Assembly (NCBI RefSeq): GCF_937951745.1
Contig: NZ_CALFBQ010000027.1
Span: 1 to 64,000 of the forward strand
DNA: 64,000 bases
Source of the DNA: an uncultured Chloroflexus sp.
Lineage (GTDB): Bacteria > Chloroflexota > Chloroflexia > Chloroflexales > Chloroflexaceae
Direction: 5' to 3'
A program made the position numbers and the translations under genes. Position 1 is the first letter of the stretch; every line of letters starts with the position of its first letter. The notes under the pieces were generated by a model. It made no database searches. It was not told where the DNA came from and worked only from the letters and a program-made list of their open reading frames with translations. Of this stretch, positions 29,338 through 37,429 are shown one piece after another.

Positions 29338-29843
29338 TGTGACATCATCGCTTGCCGCACACGGCGGAGAGCGATCTCATCAAGCGCGTATTGCAACATC
29401 AAGAGGACCGCACCAACCGTAATCGCACTATCGGCGAGATTAAAGATTGGGAACCAACCGACCTGAATAAAATCGACCACATACCCCAACCGGATCCGAT
29501 CGATCACATTGCCCAACGCGCCGCCGAGGATTAACCCCATCGCGATCTGCACTAACCGGCGCCGGTTGGGCAATTGCGTCACATAGAGATAGATCGCGCC
29601 GGTAATGATCACCAACGCCACGATGGTCAACATATCTGACTTGCCTTGGAATAGGCTAAACGCAATCCCCGTATTATGTGAATACGCCAGCCGGACATCG
29701 TCGCCAATCAGCGGAATAAAGCGGGTCATCGTTTCAGGGCCAAGGGTGACGACGATCCAGCGCTTTGACGCTTGATCGAGCGCAACCGCCAGCGCGGCGA
29801 CGAGCAATGGCGTGATCCAGCGAGCTTGCACCAGTGACTTCAC
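29334..29843 (-). CDS. lspA: lipoprotein signal peptidase, first tandem copy
   Basis: A 169-residue signal peptidase II with four membrane helices. The catalytic pair is in GNVIDRIRLGYVVDFIQVGW and FNLADSAI; the N-terminal motif NTGIAFSLF is present. The GTG start has GGAAGG upstream. It is the promoter-proximal gene of the lspA-lspA-rluD operon and looks like the standard enzyme. Several lipobox proteins in this window (5803-7785, 46428-47720, 54567-56186) are likely clients. Confidence 0.94.
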   Translation of the reverse strand: MKSLVQARWITPLLVAALAVALDQASKRWIVVTLGPETMTRFIPLIGDDVRLAYSHNTGIAFSLFQGKSDMLTIVALVIITGAIYLYVTQLPNRRRLVQIAMGLILGGALGNVIDRIRLGYVVDFIQVGWFPIFNLADSAITVGAVLLMLQYALDEIALRRVRQAMMSQ

Positions 29844-29884
29844 GATTGCATCCCTTCCTCACGAATTCAATCTCGTTTTATCTC

Positions 29885-29890
29885 ATTATA
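29885..29890 (-). promoter_or_regulatory. TATAAT -10 box of the lspA operon
   Basis: A perfect TATAAT on the minus strand lies 42 bases before the lspA GTG. The -35 region is not recognisable. It shares the 136-base divergent gap with the nuclease gene at 29980. Confidence 0.5.
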
Positions 29891-29979
29891 ACGTAGGGCG
29901 CTGGAAATGGATGGGTAATAACGCTTTGTTAATATATTTGTACTATGTGTTCTCGTTGTACTTGACAGGAGCTTCCGGC

Positions 29980-31056
29980 GTGACTCGACGTTCTAACACT
30001 CGTTCCCGCGCTGCTAGCGAGGAGTTTGACCCGATCAGTGGCTTGTTAGCAATTGGGGTGATTTTGGGCAGCATCTTGTTATCGCTTCCCTTGTTATGGA
30101 CGATAACCGTGATGGTTGCTGGGATGACGATTGTCTTCTTTATTAACCACTGGTTACGCGAACAGCGCATCCAAAAGTTACGCCGCCAGCAGTTGCTTGA
30201 TCTTTCACCGAGTGAGTTTGAGCAGCGAGTTGCGCTATTGTTGGAAGATCTGGGTTGGAAGAAGGTCACGGTGCGAGGCGGCAGCGGCGATCGCGGTGTA
30301 GACATCACCGCCGAGCGCGATGGCTTACGCTTTATCATTCAATGCAAACGCTACACAAAACCGGTCGGCCCCAAATACGTGCGCGATCTGGTCGGCGCGC
30401 TGCAAATTCAGCAAGCGGATCGCGCCATCTTAGTGGCAACCAGTGCCTTTACTCGCCAGTCACAGCTCGAAGCACGCGGGCAAGCCGTTGAATTGTGGGA
30501 CGACCGGATCCTGTTGCAACGCATTGACGAAGCGGAACGGTTGCGAGCAACGCAGCAACCACAGCGCAGCCGCCAAACTGCTCTCTTATTCGCCAGCGCA
30601 CTGGTTCTAAATCTGGTGCTAGCCGGGGTTGCACTCTTGTTTGATGGCCTACCTGTGAACAATGCCGAAGCACAGATTAGGCAAACCAGCTTCTTTGGCA
30701 TCACCGCTAATGCGCCATTATCTAACCAGACTGTAGCGGAAGCGGCGTCAGCGACCGCCACCCCACGCCCTACCCGCACCCCGCAACTGGCGGCTACACC
30801 ACAACCAACGCCGACCCCAACCCTTCCAACCGCCACCGTGTTTAACGGCGGCAATGTGCGGGCTGAGCCAAACTTGAAAGGCACAGTCTTGGACCATATC
30901 CATGCCTATGAAACAGTGATCTTGCTTGGGCGAAGCGCCGATGGGATCTGGATCCGAATCATTAACCCCCGCCAGCAAGAGGGCTGGGTGCATCGCACAC
31001 TCCTGACGCTCGCTCCGGCAATTGAGGCGGAGTTGCCGGTGATTGCGTCGAATTGA
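29980..31056 (+). CDS. membrane-anchored Mrr-type nuclease with SH3b domain
   Basis: A 358-residue protein. Two membrane helices (about residues 20-40 and 42-58) form a hairpin. A Mrr_cat/RecB-like nuclease domain follows (about 75-185), with GDRGVD (D108) and IIQCKRY (Q121-C-K123) giving the PD-(D/E)xK core. A third helix (201-221) leads, after a Thr/Pro-rich linker, to a bacterial SH3 domain (about 285-345, NVRAEPNLKGTVLDHI, EGWVHRTLL). The predicted layout puts the nuclease inside and SH3 outside. GTG 29980 has CAGGAG eight bases upstream and avoids overlap with lspA. No methylase or restriction partner is adjacent. Confidence 0.85.
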   Translation: MTRRSNTRSRAASEEFDPISGLLAIGVILGSILLSLPLLWTITVMVAGMTIVFFINHWLREQRIQKLRRQQLLDLSPSEFEQRVALLLEDLGWKKVTVRGGSGDRGVDITAERDGLRFIIQCKRYTKPVGPKYVRDLVGALQIQQADRAILVATSAFTRQSQLEARGQAVELWDDRILLQRIDEAERLRATQQPQRSRQTALLFASALVLNLVLAGVALLFDGLPVNNAEAQIRQTSFFGITANAPLSNQTVAEAASATATPRPTRTPQLAATPQPTPTPTLPTATVFNGGNVRAEPNLKGTVLDHIHAYETVILLGRSADGIWIRIINPRQQEGWVHRTLLTLAPAIEAELPVIASN

Positions 31057-31088
31057 GGCCGGGAGGGGAGATAGGGAGGAGGGTAGAG

Positions 31089-31649
31089 ATGCGCCGTATC
31101 CGGTATCAGGTAGCTTGTAGCCTTGATGGGTATATTGCCGGCCCGCAAGGCGACACGAGTTGGATTCCGGATGAGCCGGCGATCGAATTCGGCGCATTGT
31201 TTGCCGAATTCGAAACCCTCTTGATGGGGCGTAAGACCTTTGCCGGCTTACCACTCGCCGATCCTGAGTATGGCCAGTTGTACGCCAGCAAAGAGCTGGT
31301 TGTGGTTTCGACCACGCTCACGGCGGCTGATCATCGAAACGTGACCATCATCAACGAACTGAGCCATCACTCTATTGAACAGTTGCGCCAGCGTCCCGGC
31401 AAAGACATTTGGCTGTTTGGCGGCGGCGAGCTGTTTCGCCACTTGTTGGCGTTAGATGTGGTTGATACAATTGAGCTAGCTATCGCGCCGGTGTTATTGG
31501 GCAATGGCATCCCATTCTTGCCCGCGCCGGGACCATCACGCCAGCTCACGCTCACGGAGCAACGCCGGTATGAACAATCCGGAATCGTCTGGCTGAGTTA
31601 CCGGATTGAGCCGGCAGCTCCTCAAGAAAGCCGTTTCTTAGGTTGTTAA
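31089..31649 (+). CDS. RibD C-terminal / DHFR-fold protein
   Basis: A 186-residue protein opening RRIRYQVACSLDGYIAGPQGDTSW, the signature of the RibD_C/dihydrofolate reductase-like family. LLMGRKTFAGL and IWLFGGGELFRHLL are the NADPH-binding and family motifs. It may be a reductase of a pterin, flavin precursor or unrelated substrate; many members have unknown roles. The ATG at 31089 follows a GGGAGGAGGG patch. It converges with the tadC gene through a strong hairpin. Confidence 0.88.
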   Translation: MRRIRYQVACSLDGYIAGPQGDTSWIPDEPAIEFGALFAEFETLLMGRKTFAGLPLADPEYGQLYASKELVVVSTTLTAADHRNVTIINELSHHSIEQLRQRPGKDIWLFGGGELFRHLLALDVVDTIELAIAPVLLGNGIPFLPAPGPSRQLTLTEQRRYEQSGIVWLSYRIEPAAPQESRFLGC

Positions 31650-31676
31650 AGTACCGGCCCGGTTAACAAACGCTGA

Positions 31677-31712
31677 TATGGAGTGCGGTAGTTTCGACTA
31701 CCGCACTCCATA
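31677..31712. terminator. 16-bp perfect hairpin with TTCG loop, bidirectional terminator
   Basis: Arms TATGGAGTGCGGTAGT and ACTACCGCACTCCATA pair perfectly around TTCG. It lies between two convergent gene ends. Sequence-related stems (GGAGTGC...GCACTCC) recur at 32569-32599, 32644-32668 and a half-site near 54247, so it is also a dispersed repeat that may serve as terminator. Confidence 0.75.
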
Positions 31713-31716
31713 AATA

Positions 31717-32469
31717 TCACCACAACGCAAACACCTCGCTGCCCACCACCATCACAAACAGCAAGTTCAACAAAATCCCAACCACGAGACTGATCGCGGC
31801 CAACAAGAGCAAGTACATGGTGCGCCGGCGGATGAGGCGACGAAACTCGCCTTGCAACAACGCTTCGAGGGTCTGTTGTTGGGCAGCCAGCACCATTTCA
31901 ACCGGCGTGCCTTCAGTTTCGGCTTGAGCCAGCGCAGCAGTGGCATCAATCAGCTCACGGCAACGATAGCGGCGGGCAACCTCGGCCAGCGCCGCAAAGG
32001 GTCGCATGCGCTGCTCTTCACCGAGTTCGATCGCGGTGGCGACCACTTCGCGCATAGGCGCTTGGCGCGGCGCGGCCTGTGCGCAGTAGCGGCGCAAGAG
32101 CGTGCTCGGCGCTTCAAAGCTGCCAAGCGCGACGCGGATGAAGCCTATCAACCCCGGCGTCAACCGGCGCAGCTCTTGCTCCATGCGCTCACGGGCGCGG
32201 CGCGGCTGGCGCGGCCACACCAAGCCAAGCGCCAAATAGGCGGCCAGCGCCAAGCCGAGCCAGATCGGGCCGCCACTGAGCGCCGCGCCCGCACAGAGTA
32301 ATGCCAATGCTGTGCCGCCGGTCTGGCCGATGATCAACCGTTGCCGTTCGTCAAACGATGGTGTGGCAATGGGTTTCCCGCGCAATACCACGCCAAGCGC
32401 AGCCAGCAGCGCGCCGCACAACGCGGCCAGCAACGCCGGCGCAGCGGGAGTAGTTAGGACATGAGGCAT
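31717..32469 (-). CDS. tadC: TadC-like pilus assembly membrane protein (T2SS F domain)
   Basis: A 250-residue protein with N-terminal helices (about residues 8-28 and 50-80) and a C-terminal helix (about 220-245, LLLLAAISLVVGILLNLLFVMVV), between which lies a helical T2SSF-like domain. It is the last gene of the tad cluster, after tadB, as in other loci. The ATG at 32469 has GGAG upstream; the longer frame to 32499 does not. TadB and TadC form the inner-membrane platform that the TadA ATPase drives to assemble Flp pili. Confidence 0.8.
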   Translation of the reverse strand: MPHVLTTPAAPALLAALCGALLAALGVVLRGKPIATPSFDERQRLIIGQTGGTALALLCAGAALSGGPIWLGLALAAYLALGLVWPRQPRRARERMEQELRRLTPGLIGFIRVALGSFEAPSTLLRRYCAQAAPRQAPMREVVATAIELGEEQRMRPFAALAEVARRYRCRELIDATAALAQAETEGTPVEMVLAAQQQTLEALLQGEFRRLIRRRTMYLLLLAAISLVVGILLNLLFVMVVGSEVFALW

Positions 32470-32568
32470 GTATCGTACTCCTTTCGAACATATCTTCATC
32501 TGGTTCCTCAGACTTCACCTCTCGCGCCGTTCCCACAAGCTGGAGATAGGTGGCAAAGCGGGCCATTG

Positions 32569-32599
32569 TGGAGTGCAGCAGTCAAACTGCCGCACTCCA
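32569..32599. repeat. GGAGTGCGGCAGT-family hairpin repeat
   Basis: TGGAGTGCAGCAGT and ACTGCCGCACTCCA pair over 14 bases with one mismatch and a three-base loop. A second, shorter hairpin GTGCGGC/GCCGCAC lies at 32644-32668. Both lie between tadB and tadC. Confidence 0.65.
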
Positions 32600-32721
32600 T
32601 AGCATTGCTGGCGCTTTGGGTAGCGCACTGTCAACCGCGTGCGGCGGCAAGACTGCCGCACTCCGTAGCATTGCCCGATTTCACCTACCGACAAGACATA
32701 TGCCATACTCGCTAACCCGCC

Positions 32722-33639
32722 CTAATACTCCACATCTTCCACCCGCGAGAACCAGATGCCGCCGGCAATGGGGGCCAGCAGGGCCAATCCGACCATCACT
32801 GCAAAGACCATCCCCAGCGGGGTGCTGTACGCAATGCGCACTCGTTCCCACTGGGTGGCAATCAAGTAGACAGCCATCAATACACCGGCCCCGCCAACGG
32901 CCAAACCGCTATAGCGCATCTGGGCCAGCTCGGTAAGCGCCTCTTCGCGACGACGTTCCGAGGCTTGCAAGGCGGCATAGGCCGCAGCGCAGCGGCGGGC
33001 TTGCAGGTCTTGCGGTTGGTCGGCGGCGACAGCAAGGTGGTTGAGCAGGGTCGCATGGCGGGCCGCCGAAGTTTGCCCGGCCAGTGCCGCAATCACTTGG
33101 CGCATAGTGGCAATGCTGCCATCGGCCAAAGGCGCACCTTGTTGCCGGATCAGCCACGACCATTCGCTCTGCAACGGGCCAGCAGTCATATCGGCGAGCA
33201 ACCGCTCGAACGCAGTGCGCAATCCCAAACCGCCGCCGAGCAGGGCACTAAGCCGGCCAATCGCGGGAGTCAGTTCTCGCTCGAGCTGCTGGTTATAGCG
33301 CTGAGAGGCTAGTACAAAACCTACCCGTACTGCGAGCGCCGCTGCTGCCGGTGCTGCCGCCAACCCCATCCAGAGGGAACCGATGAAACCAAGCACTGCA
33401 CTCACAAGGGCTGCTGCGCCGGCAGCTATCAAGAGCGCCGTGGCCGGTTTTAGCAGTGCTGGACGCCACACTAAGGCTGGATCGAGCGCCGCCGGCGATC
33501 GCTGCTGGACCAGCCGGGCCAGCCAGCGCGCCAACGGTTGGCGCAAAACGAAGGTTGCGGTCAGTGTGATCAGTGCGGCTAGCAACGCCGGTGCTGCGCG
33601 CAGCAGCCACGCTGTTTCGGGATGGGTGAGTGTTTCCAT
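32722..33639 (-). CDS. tadB: TadB-like pilus assembly membrane protein (T2SS F domain)
   Basis: A 305-residue protein with helices near residues 12-32, 65-105 and 240-300. The T2SSF-like middle section includes LERELTPAIGRLSALLGGGLGLRTAFERLLADM, the usual TadB signature region. It sits between the large TadA-like ATPase and tadC. In the Tad system it forms, with TadC, the inner-membrane platform for pilin extension. The gap to tadC (about 250 bases) is filled by hairpin repeats, so tadC may be partly uncoupled. Confidence 0.82.
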   Translation of the reverse strand: METLTHPETAWLLRAAPALLAALITLTATFVLRQPLARWLARLVQQRSPAALDPALVWRPALLKPATALLIAAGAAALVSAVLGFIGSLWMGLAAAPAAAALAVRVGFVLASQRYNQQLERELTPAIGRLSALLGGGLGLRTAFERLLADMTAGPLQSEWSWLIRQQGAPLADGSIATMRQVIAALAGQTSAARHATLLNHLAVAADQPQDLQARRCAAAYAALQASERRREEALTELAQMRYSGLAVGGAGVLMAVYLIATQWERVRIAYSTPLGMVFAVMVGLALLAPIAGGIWFSRVEDVEY

Positions 33640-33802
33640 ATTGGCTGAACCCTTTCACTTACTCAATCTGTCGGAATCTGCTGGTACCAGCGAGCAGATG
33701 TCTGCCGTGTTCACGGGCGATTACTTCAGTTGACAAGGCATGGCGTTGCAATACCCTGCTATGCCTCGCAATGACCGCAGGCACCCTGCGGTTGCATTTA
33801 CG

Positions 33803-35788
33803 CTACGCACTTTGCGCCTGCAACGCTGCTTCACGCATACGCAACGCGGCGGCTACCGGCGTCAATGCCGCTGTGCCGACTTCACCGCTAGCAACAAGTG
33901 CATTGAGCGCAGCGTAACGCGCGTGCAACAATGCCAACGCCGTCTCATCGCTGAGGCGCGCCGGTTCAAAGTTGGTCAACAAATCGAGCGCATCGCGGGC
34001 GCGGCCCTGCGCCAATGCCTGTTCAGCGCGGTTAATGGCCACACCAGCCTCGTGATCGGTGCGCTGGCCGACAGCGATTGCCGCTACCAACACCGGCCAG
34101 CCGCCGGCTGGCGCAAACGCGGCGTAACGTTCGAGATCGGAACTCAGCTCGTCGTAAAGCGTCGCTGCCACCGCCCAGCGTCGCGCGGCCAAGGCCGTAT
34201 TGATCTGCTCATACGCGGCACGGGCCGCCTCAGCCGCTTGTTGTTGTCGCCGTGGATCCATGGCAAGGGACTGACGGGCCGCATGCACCAACCGCTCATC
34301 GTTGCGCTCAGCCCATGCCCGCCGCAAGATGGCCAACGCGCGCTCGGACGCACCGGCTTGGCGGGCCAACGCAGCTTGTACCAACGCTTCATCAACTACG
34401 GCCCGGCTACTCGCCACGGCGCGGGGCCGCTCGGCTAGCTTGAGCAACGCCAGACGTTGCGCCAGCAGCTCAGGCGTCTGATCAGCGCCACGCCAGACCA
34501 ACCGATCTCCATCAGCACGGGCCGCACAATGCCAGCGCACCCCATCAGCGGTTGGTTCAACCCATGCCAAGCGGATAAGTCTTGGCCGCAAGCCTGTAGC
34601 CGTCTCGTCACAGCCATCGAGCAACGCCACCTCATCAATATAGCGACGACCAGCCGCGCGGCTGAGATGGATCACGACATTGAAGTTGTCACAGATGTCT
34701 TCCAGCGCATTAGTGCGCCGGCCTTCGTAGAGGTACGCCCCCGGCATCGCGGCACAGTCAGCCAACCGGCTCAAGGCGCGCAAGGCTGTGCGCGCGTGAA
34801 TCGTGGTGACCACCGCATGGCCACTGACAGCGACCGCGAGGATAGCGCCAGCTTCAGCGGCGCGTGTCTCACCCGGCGCTACCAGTGAAGGCGTCTGGCG
34901 CAAGACTTCCCGCGCCGCTCGCCCAAACGCCAACGGATCGAGGCTAGTCTGCACCAGTTCGCGCGTCCACGCTGCATGGCGAACGTTGATTTCAAGCGTG
35001 TTGTCTTCGATTGTAATCACGTGCGGTTCACCCGGCCATGAATTGACAATCGCTTCCAGCAGCGCCGTCTTGCCGCAGCCAGTCTCGCCGGCGATCAGAA
35101 ACGAACAACGAGCGCGCACCAGCAATTGCAGCAGCGCAAACAAAGGTTCATCACACGCGCCGCGACGCAAAATATCGGCCAGCGTCCACGCAGTGCGACG
35201 ACCGCGCCGGATACAGATCAGCGCAGTGTCGTCAGGTGTACACGGCGGAATAGTCACGTGCATACGGGTACCGTGCGCAAGCGGCAAAGTATCTTGCGGG
35301 CGGCTGCGGTCGAGCGGCACTGCCAGCCGCGACGCCAGCACCAAGGCGCGATCCAGCGCTTGGCGCGGCGAGCTAAAGCGTTCCGGCGCAAGGGTGAAGT
35401 CAGCCCCCTCTTCCTGCACCATAATGCGGTCACCGATAATCTTCACCTCTTGGATCCGCTCGTCATCCAGATAGGGTTGGGCTGGTCCCCAACCAATCGT
35501 ATCGTGAAAGAGGCGGAGCAGGCTGGTATCGTCGGTGGGCAAACCAGCCAACGGCCCGCCGCGTTCGGTCTGGGTACCGATGGCAACCCGTAGCACGCGC
35601 AGCACCGCCGGATCACGCTCGGCAGCCGGCGCTACCGGGTCAAGCAGATCGGGTGGCAGCTCGGCGAGCAGAATCTCGCGCGCCGCTTGCAACGCCGTCG
35701 CCGCCGGATCGACTGTTGTCTGCTGCGGCATCAAATCGGCCAACCCACCCTCTTCAATCACTGTGAGAGGCCGGTACGCAGGATGCAT
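33803..35788 (-). CDS. TadA/CpaF-family secretion ATPase with helical C-terminal extension
   Basis: A 661-residue member of the type II/IV secretion ATPase family. The Walker A GETGCGKT is at 234-241; the His box TIHARTALRAL is near 329. The Walker B segment reads SLVAPGETRAAEA, where the usual hydrophobic-Asp pattern before GE(V/I)R is lost, so ATP hydrolysis may be altered. About 230 extra residues at the C terminus form TPR-like helical pairs (QINTALAARRWAVAATLYDEL, GRARDALDLLTNF). A second, standard TadA is in the same cluster. It may drive a different step (retraction or a second substrate), or act as a regulatory partner. Confidence 0.85.
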   Translation of the reverse strand: MHPAYRPLTVIEEGGLADLMPQQTTVDPAATALQAAREILLAELPPDLLDPVAPAAERDPAVLRVLRVAIGTQTERGGPLAGLPTDDTSLLRLFHDTIGWGPAQPYLDDERIQEVKIIGDRIMVQEEGADFTLAPERFSSPRQALDRALVLASRLAVPLDRSRPQDTLPLAHGTRMHVTIPPCTPDDTALICIRRGRRTAWTLADILRRGACDEPLFALLQLLVRARCSFLIAGETGCGKTALLEAIVNSWPGEPHVITIEDNTLEINVRHAAWTRELVQTSLDPLAFGRAAREVLRQTPSLVAPGETRAAEAGAILAVAVSGHAVVTTIHARTALRALSRLADCAAMPGAYLYEGRRTNALEDICDNFNVVIHLSRAAGRRYIDEVALLDGCDETATGLRPRLIRLAWVEPTADGVRWHCAARADGDRLVWRGADQTPELLAQRLALLKLAERPRAVASSRAVVDEALVQAALARQAGASERALAILRRAWAERNDERLVHAARQSLAMDPRRQQQAAEAARAAYEQINTALAARRWAVAATLYDELSSDLERYAAFAPAGGWPVLVAAIAVGQRTDHEAGVAINRAEQALAQGRARDALDLLTNFEPARLSDETALALLHARYAALNALVASGEVGTAALTPVAAALRMREAALQAQSA

Positions 35789-36098
35789 GTATCTCCTCCA
35801 TCTATAGTGGTTCGCATTTAGCTACCCAAGCCGGGCGGCTCAGGTCATTCAGGGCGGGCAGGCGACTAGCAATGCCGGTGCCTCCTACCCAAGGCCATCC
35901 CTCCCAAAAGTGAAAAGCATACCTAAAAGGGAGCGGCAACACCGACCATGAAGCGCATGAGCGTCGCGTTGGCGACAGTGCGGTTGGCTGATTGCTTGAT
36001 CGCAGCGATGTTACTGATCCATATTGCGCACGATGACGGCGAGGGCTACGCCCCGCGCAACAATAGGCATACACCTTGCCAAGCCCGCCACTCCAGCG
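35789..36098. other. 310-base gap inside the tad cluster
   Basis: No credible gene on either strand. I looked for a short Flp pilin here and found none: the minus-strand 90-residue frame is Arg/Ser-rich and has no helix. GGAGGAG before 35788 is the ribosome site of the downstream ATPase. The gap may hold an internal promoter. Confidence 0.5.
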
Positions 36099-37358
36099 TT
36101 ACGACAGCGCTGGCGCAGCAGCGCGCTGGCCTAACACCTGTTCGCTCAACCGTACCCACCAACCAACCCGCGGCAACGGCAGGCGCGGCTTCAAGCCGGC
36201 ATGCGCGCACAGCGACTCAACCACCTGATGGGTAGCGCGGGCAAACCGGCTTTGCGGGCCAAGATCGAGCATCGAAACGTAGCCATCATGTTCATCGGCA
36301 AGACTGGCGAGGCGCGGTTCGCGCGGCAAAACGCCGAGATTGCCCACCCGCGGGTAACGGCGGGCAAAGAGATCAGCCACCATGCTGATCGTCACCGTTA
36401 CCCCGCGCTCCGGCTCCATAAAGAGCAGTGAGCAACGTTCGAGCCGCTCTGGGGCCAATTCGGTAAAGTGTTCGAGCATGTGACCGACACCCATGCGTTC
36501 ACGAGCGCCGGGCGGGGTGGGCAAGATAACGCTGCCACCGGCTTGCAAAACGTGGGTAGCATAAGGCCGACGTAGATAGTCAGGCGGGGTATCAATCAAC
36601 ACCACATCGTACCCTTCCAGCGCCACAATCCCCTGATACAGCCCTTGCCAATCGGGCAGGCGTAGATCATTCTCGGCCCGCGCCACCGCATGCGAACCGA
36701 TCAGCAAGTCGATCCGCCCCCACCCTTGCTGATTGGCACGAGTATGTTCAGGCTGAAAGATGAAAGGCTGAATACCAGTCGGATTCCAATATGACGGCCC
36801 GCGCTGCACAAGATGAAGGTAGGACGGAGCGCTAGCCGGGATGCGAAACGCCGGCACCAAGCCGGGGTTTGAGATATCGCTATCCCACACTAGCACATCA
36901 AGCCCGCGCCGGCGCAGTCCTTCAGCCAACACACAGGTCGCGAAGGTCTTGCCAATACCACCTTTTGCAGCGCCAATCGCAATCACCGGCAGGCGCTGCG
37001 CGCCACCCCCGCGCCGCCGGCCAATCTGCGCACCAATCCAATCGGCCAGCGTCGCAGGATTACGTTCAGCGGTCGCCGGTAAACCGGCAGCCAACGCATC
37101 GGGCAACGCTGCCCGCGCTGGGCCGGCCAACCCCAGCATCACCCGTGTCCCCACCTGTTGGGCGCGAGCGGCCAAATCCCACAGATCGGCCAGCGGTGTC
37201 CCGCGACTATCGTCAAGGAAGATGGCATCTGGCGGTCGTGAACCGGCCAGCAACCGTTGCACCTGATCGATCCGTGATGGCGCTAATACCGCTACGTCAC
37301 GCAATTGCTCAACTTCAGCCTGCAAACCATCGATCGCGCTAAAGATGATAAGTTCCAT
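36099..37358 (-). CDS. cpaE: TadZ/CpaE-like pilus localisation ATPase
   Basis: A 419-residue protein with an N-terminal receiver-like domain (about residues 1-115, lacking a clear phospho-acceptor set) and a MinD/ParA-type ATPase domain with the deviant Walker A AKGGIGKTFA and LVWDSDISNPGL. VLIDTPPDYLR is the Walker B-like site. TadZ/CpaE proteins place the pilus machine, often at a pole. The ATG at 37358 has AAAGGAG upstream; the frame to 37394 is a weaker start. It lies between two ATPase genes of the cluster, in standard position. Confidence 0.85.
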   Translation of the reverse strand: MELIIFSAIDGLQAEVEQLRDVAVLAPSRIDQVQRLLAGSRPPDAIFLDDSRGTPLADLWDLAARAQQVGTRVMLGLAGPARAALPDALAAGLPATAERNPATLADWIGAQIGRRRGGGAQRLPVIAIGAAKGGIGKTFATCVLAEGLRRRGLDVLVWDSDISNPGLVPAFRIPASAPSYLHLVQRGPSYWNPTGIQPFIFQPEHTRANQQGWGRIDLLIGSHAVARAENDLRLPDWQGLYQGIVALEGYDVVLIDTPPDYLRRPYATHVLQAGGSVILPTPPGARERMGVGHMLEHFTELAPERLERCSLLFMEPERGVTVTISMVADLFARRYPRVGNLGVLPREPRLASLADEHDGYVSMLDLGPQSRFARATHQVVESLCAHAGLKPRLPLPRVGWWVRLSEQVLGQRAAAPALS

Positions 37359-37429
37359 AGGGGTTGCTCCTTTTGAGAATTGATAAACCACCATCGTTGT
37401 GGGTGGTTGGTCACAGCGGCGCTATGCTG

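Noticed and set aside
30408-30884. 158-residue minus-strand frame opposite the Mrr-type nuclease
   Set aside because: Shadow frame: no ribosome site, and composition mirrors the Thr/Pro linker on the other strand.
35802-36074. 90-residue minus-strand frame as a possible Flp pilin in the tad cluster
   Set aside because: No N-terminal pilin motif, no 20-residue hydrophobic helix, and Cys/Arg-rich composition.
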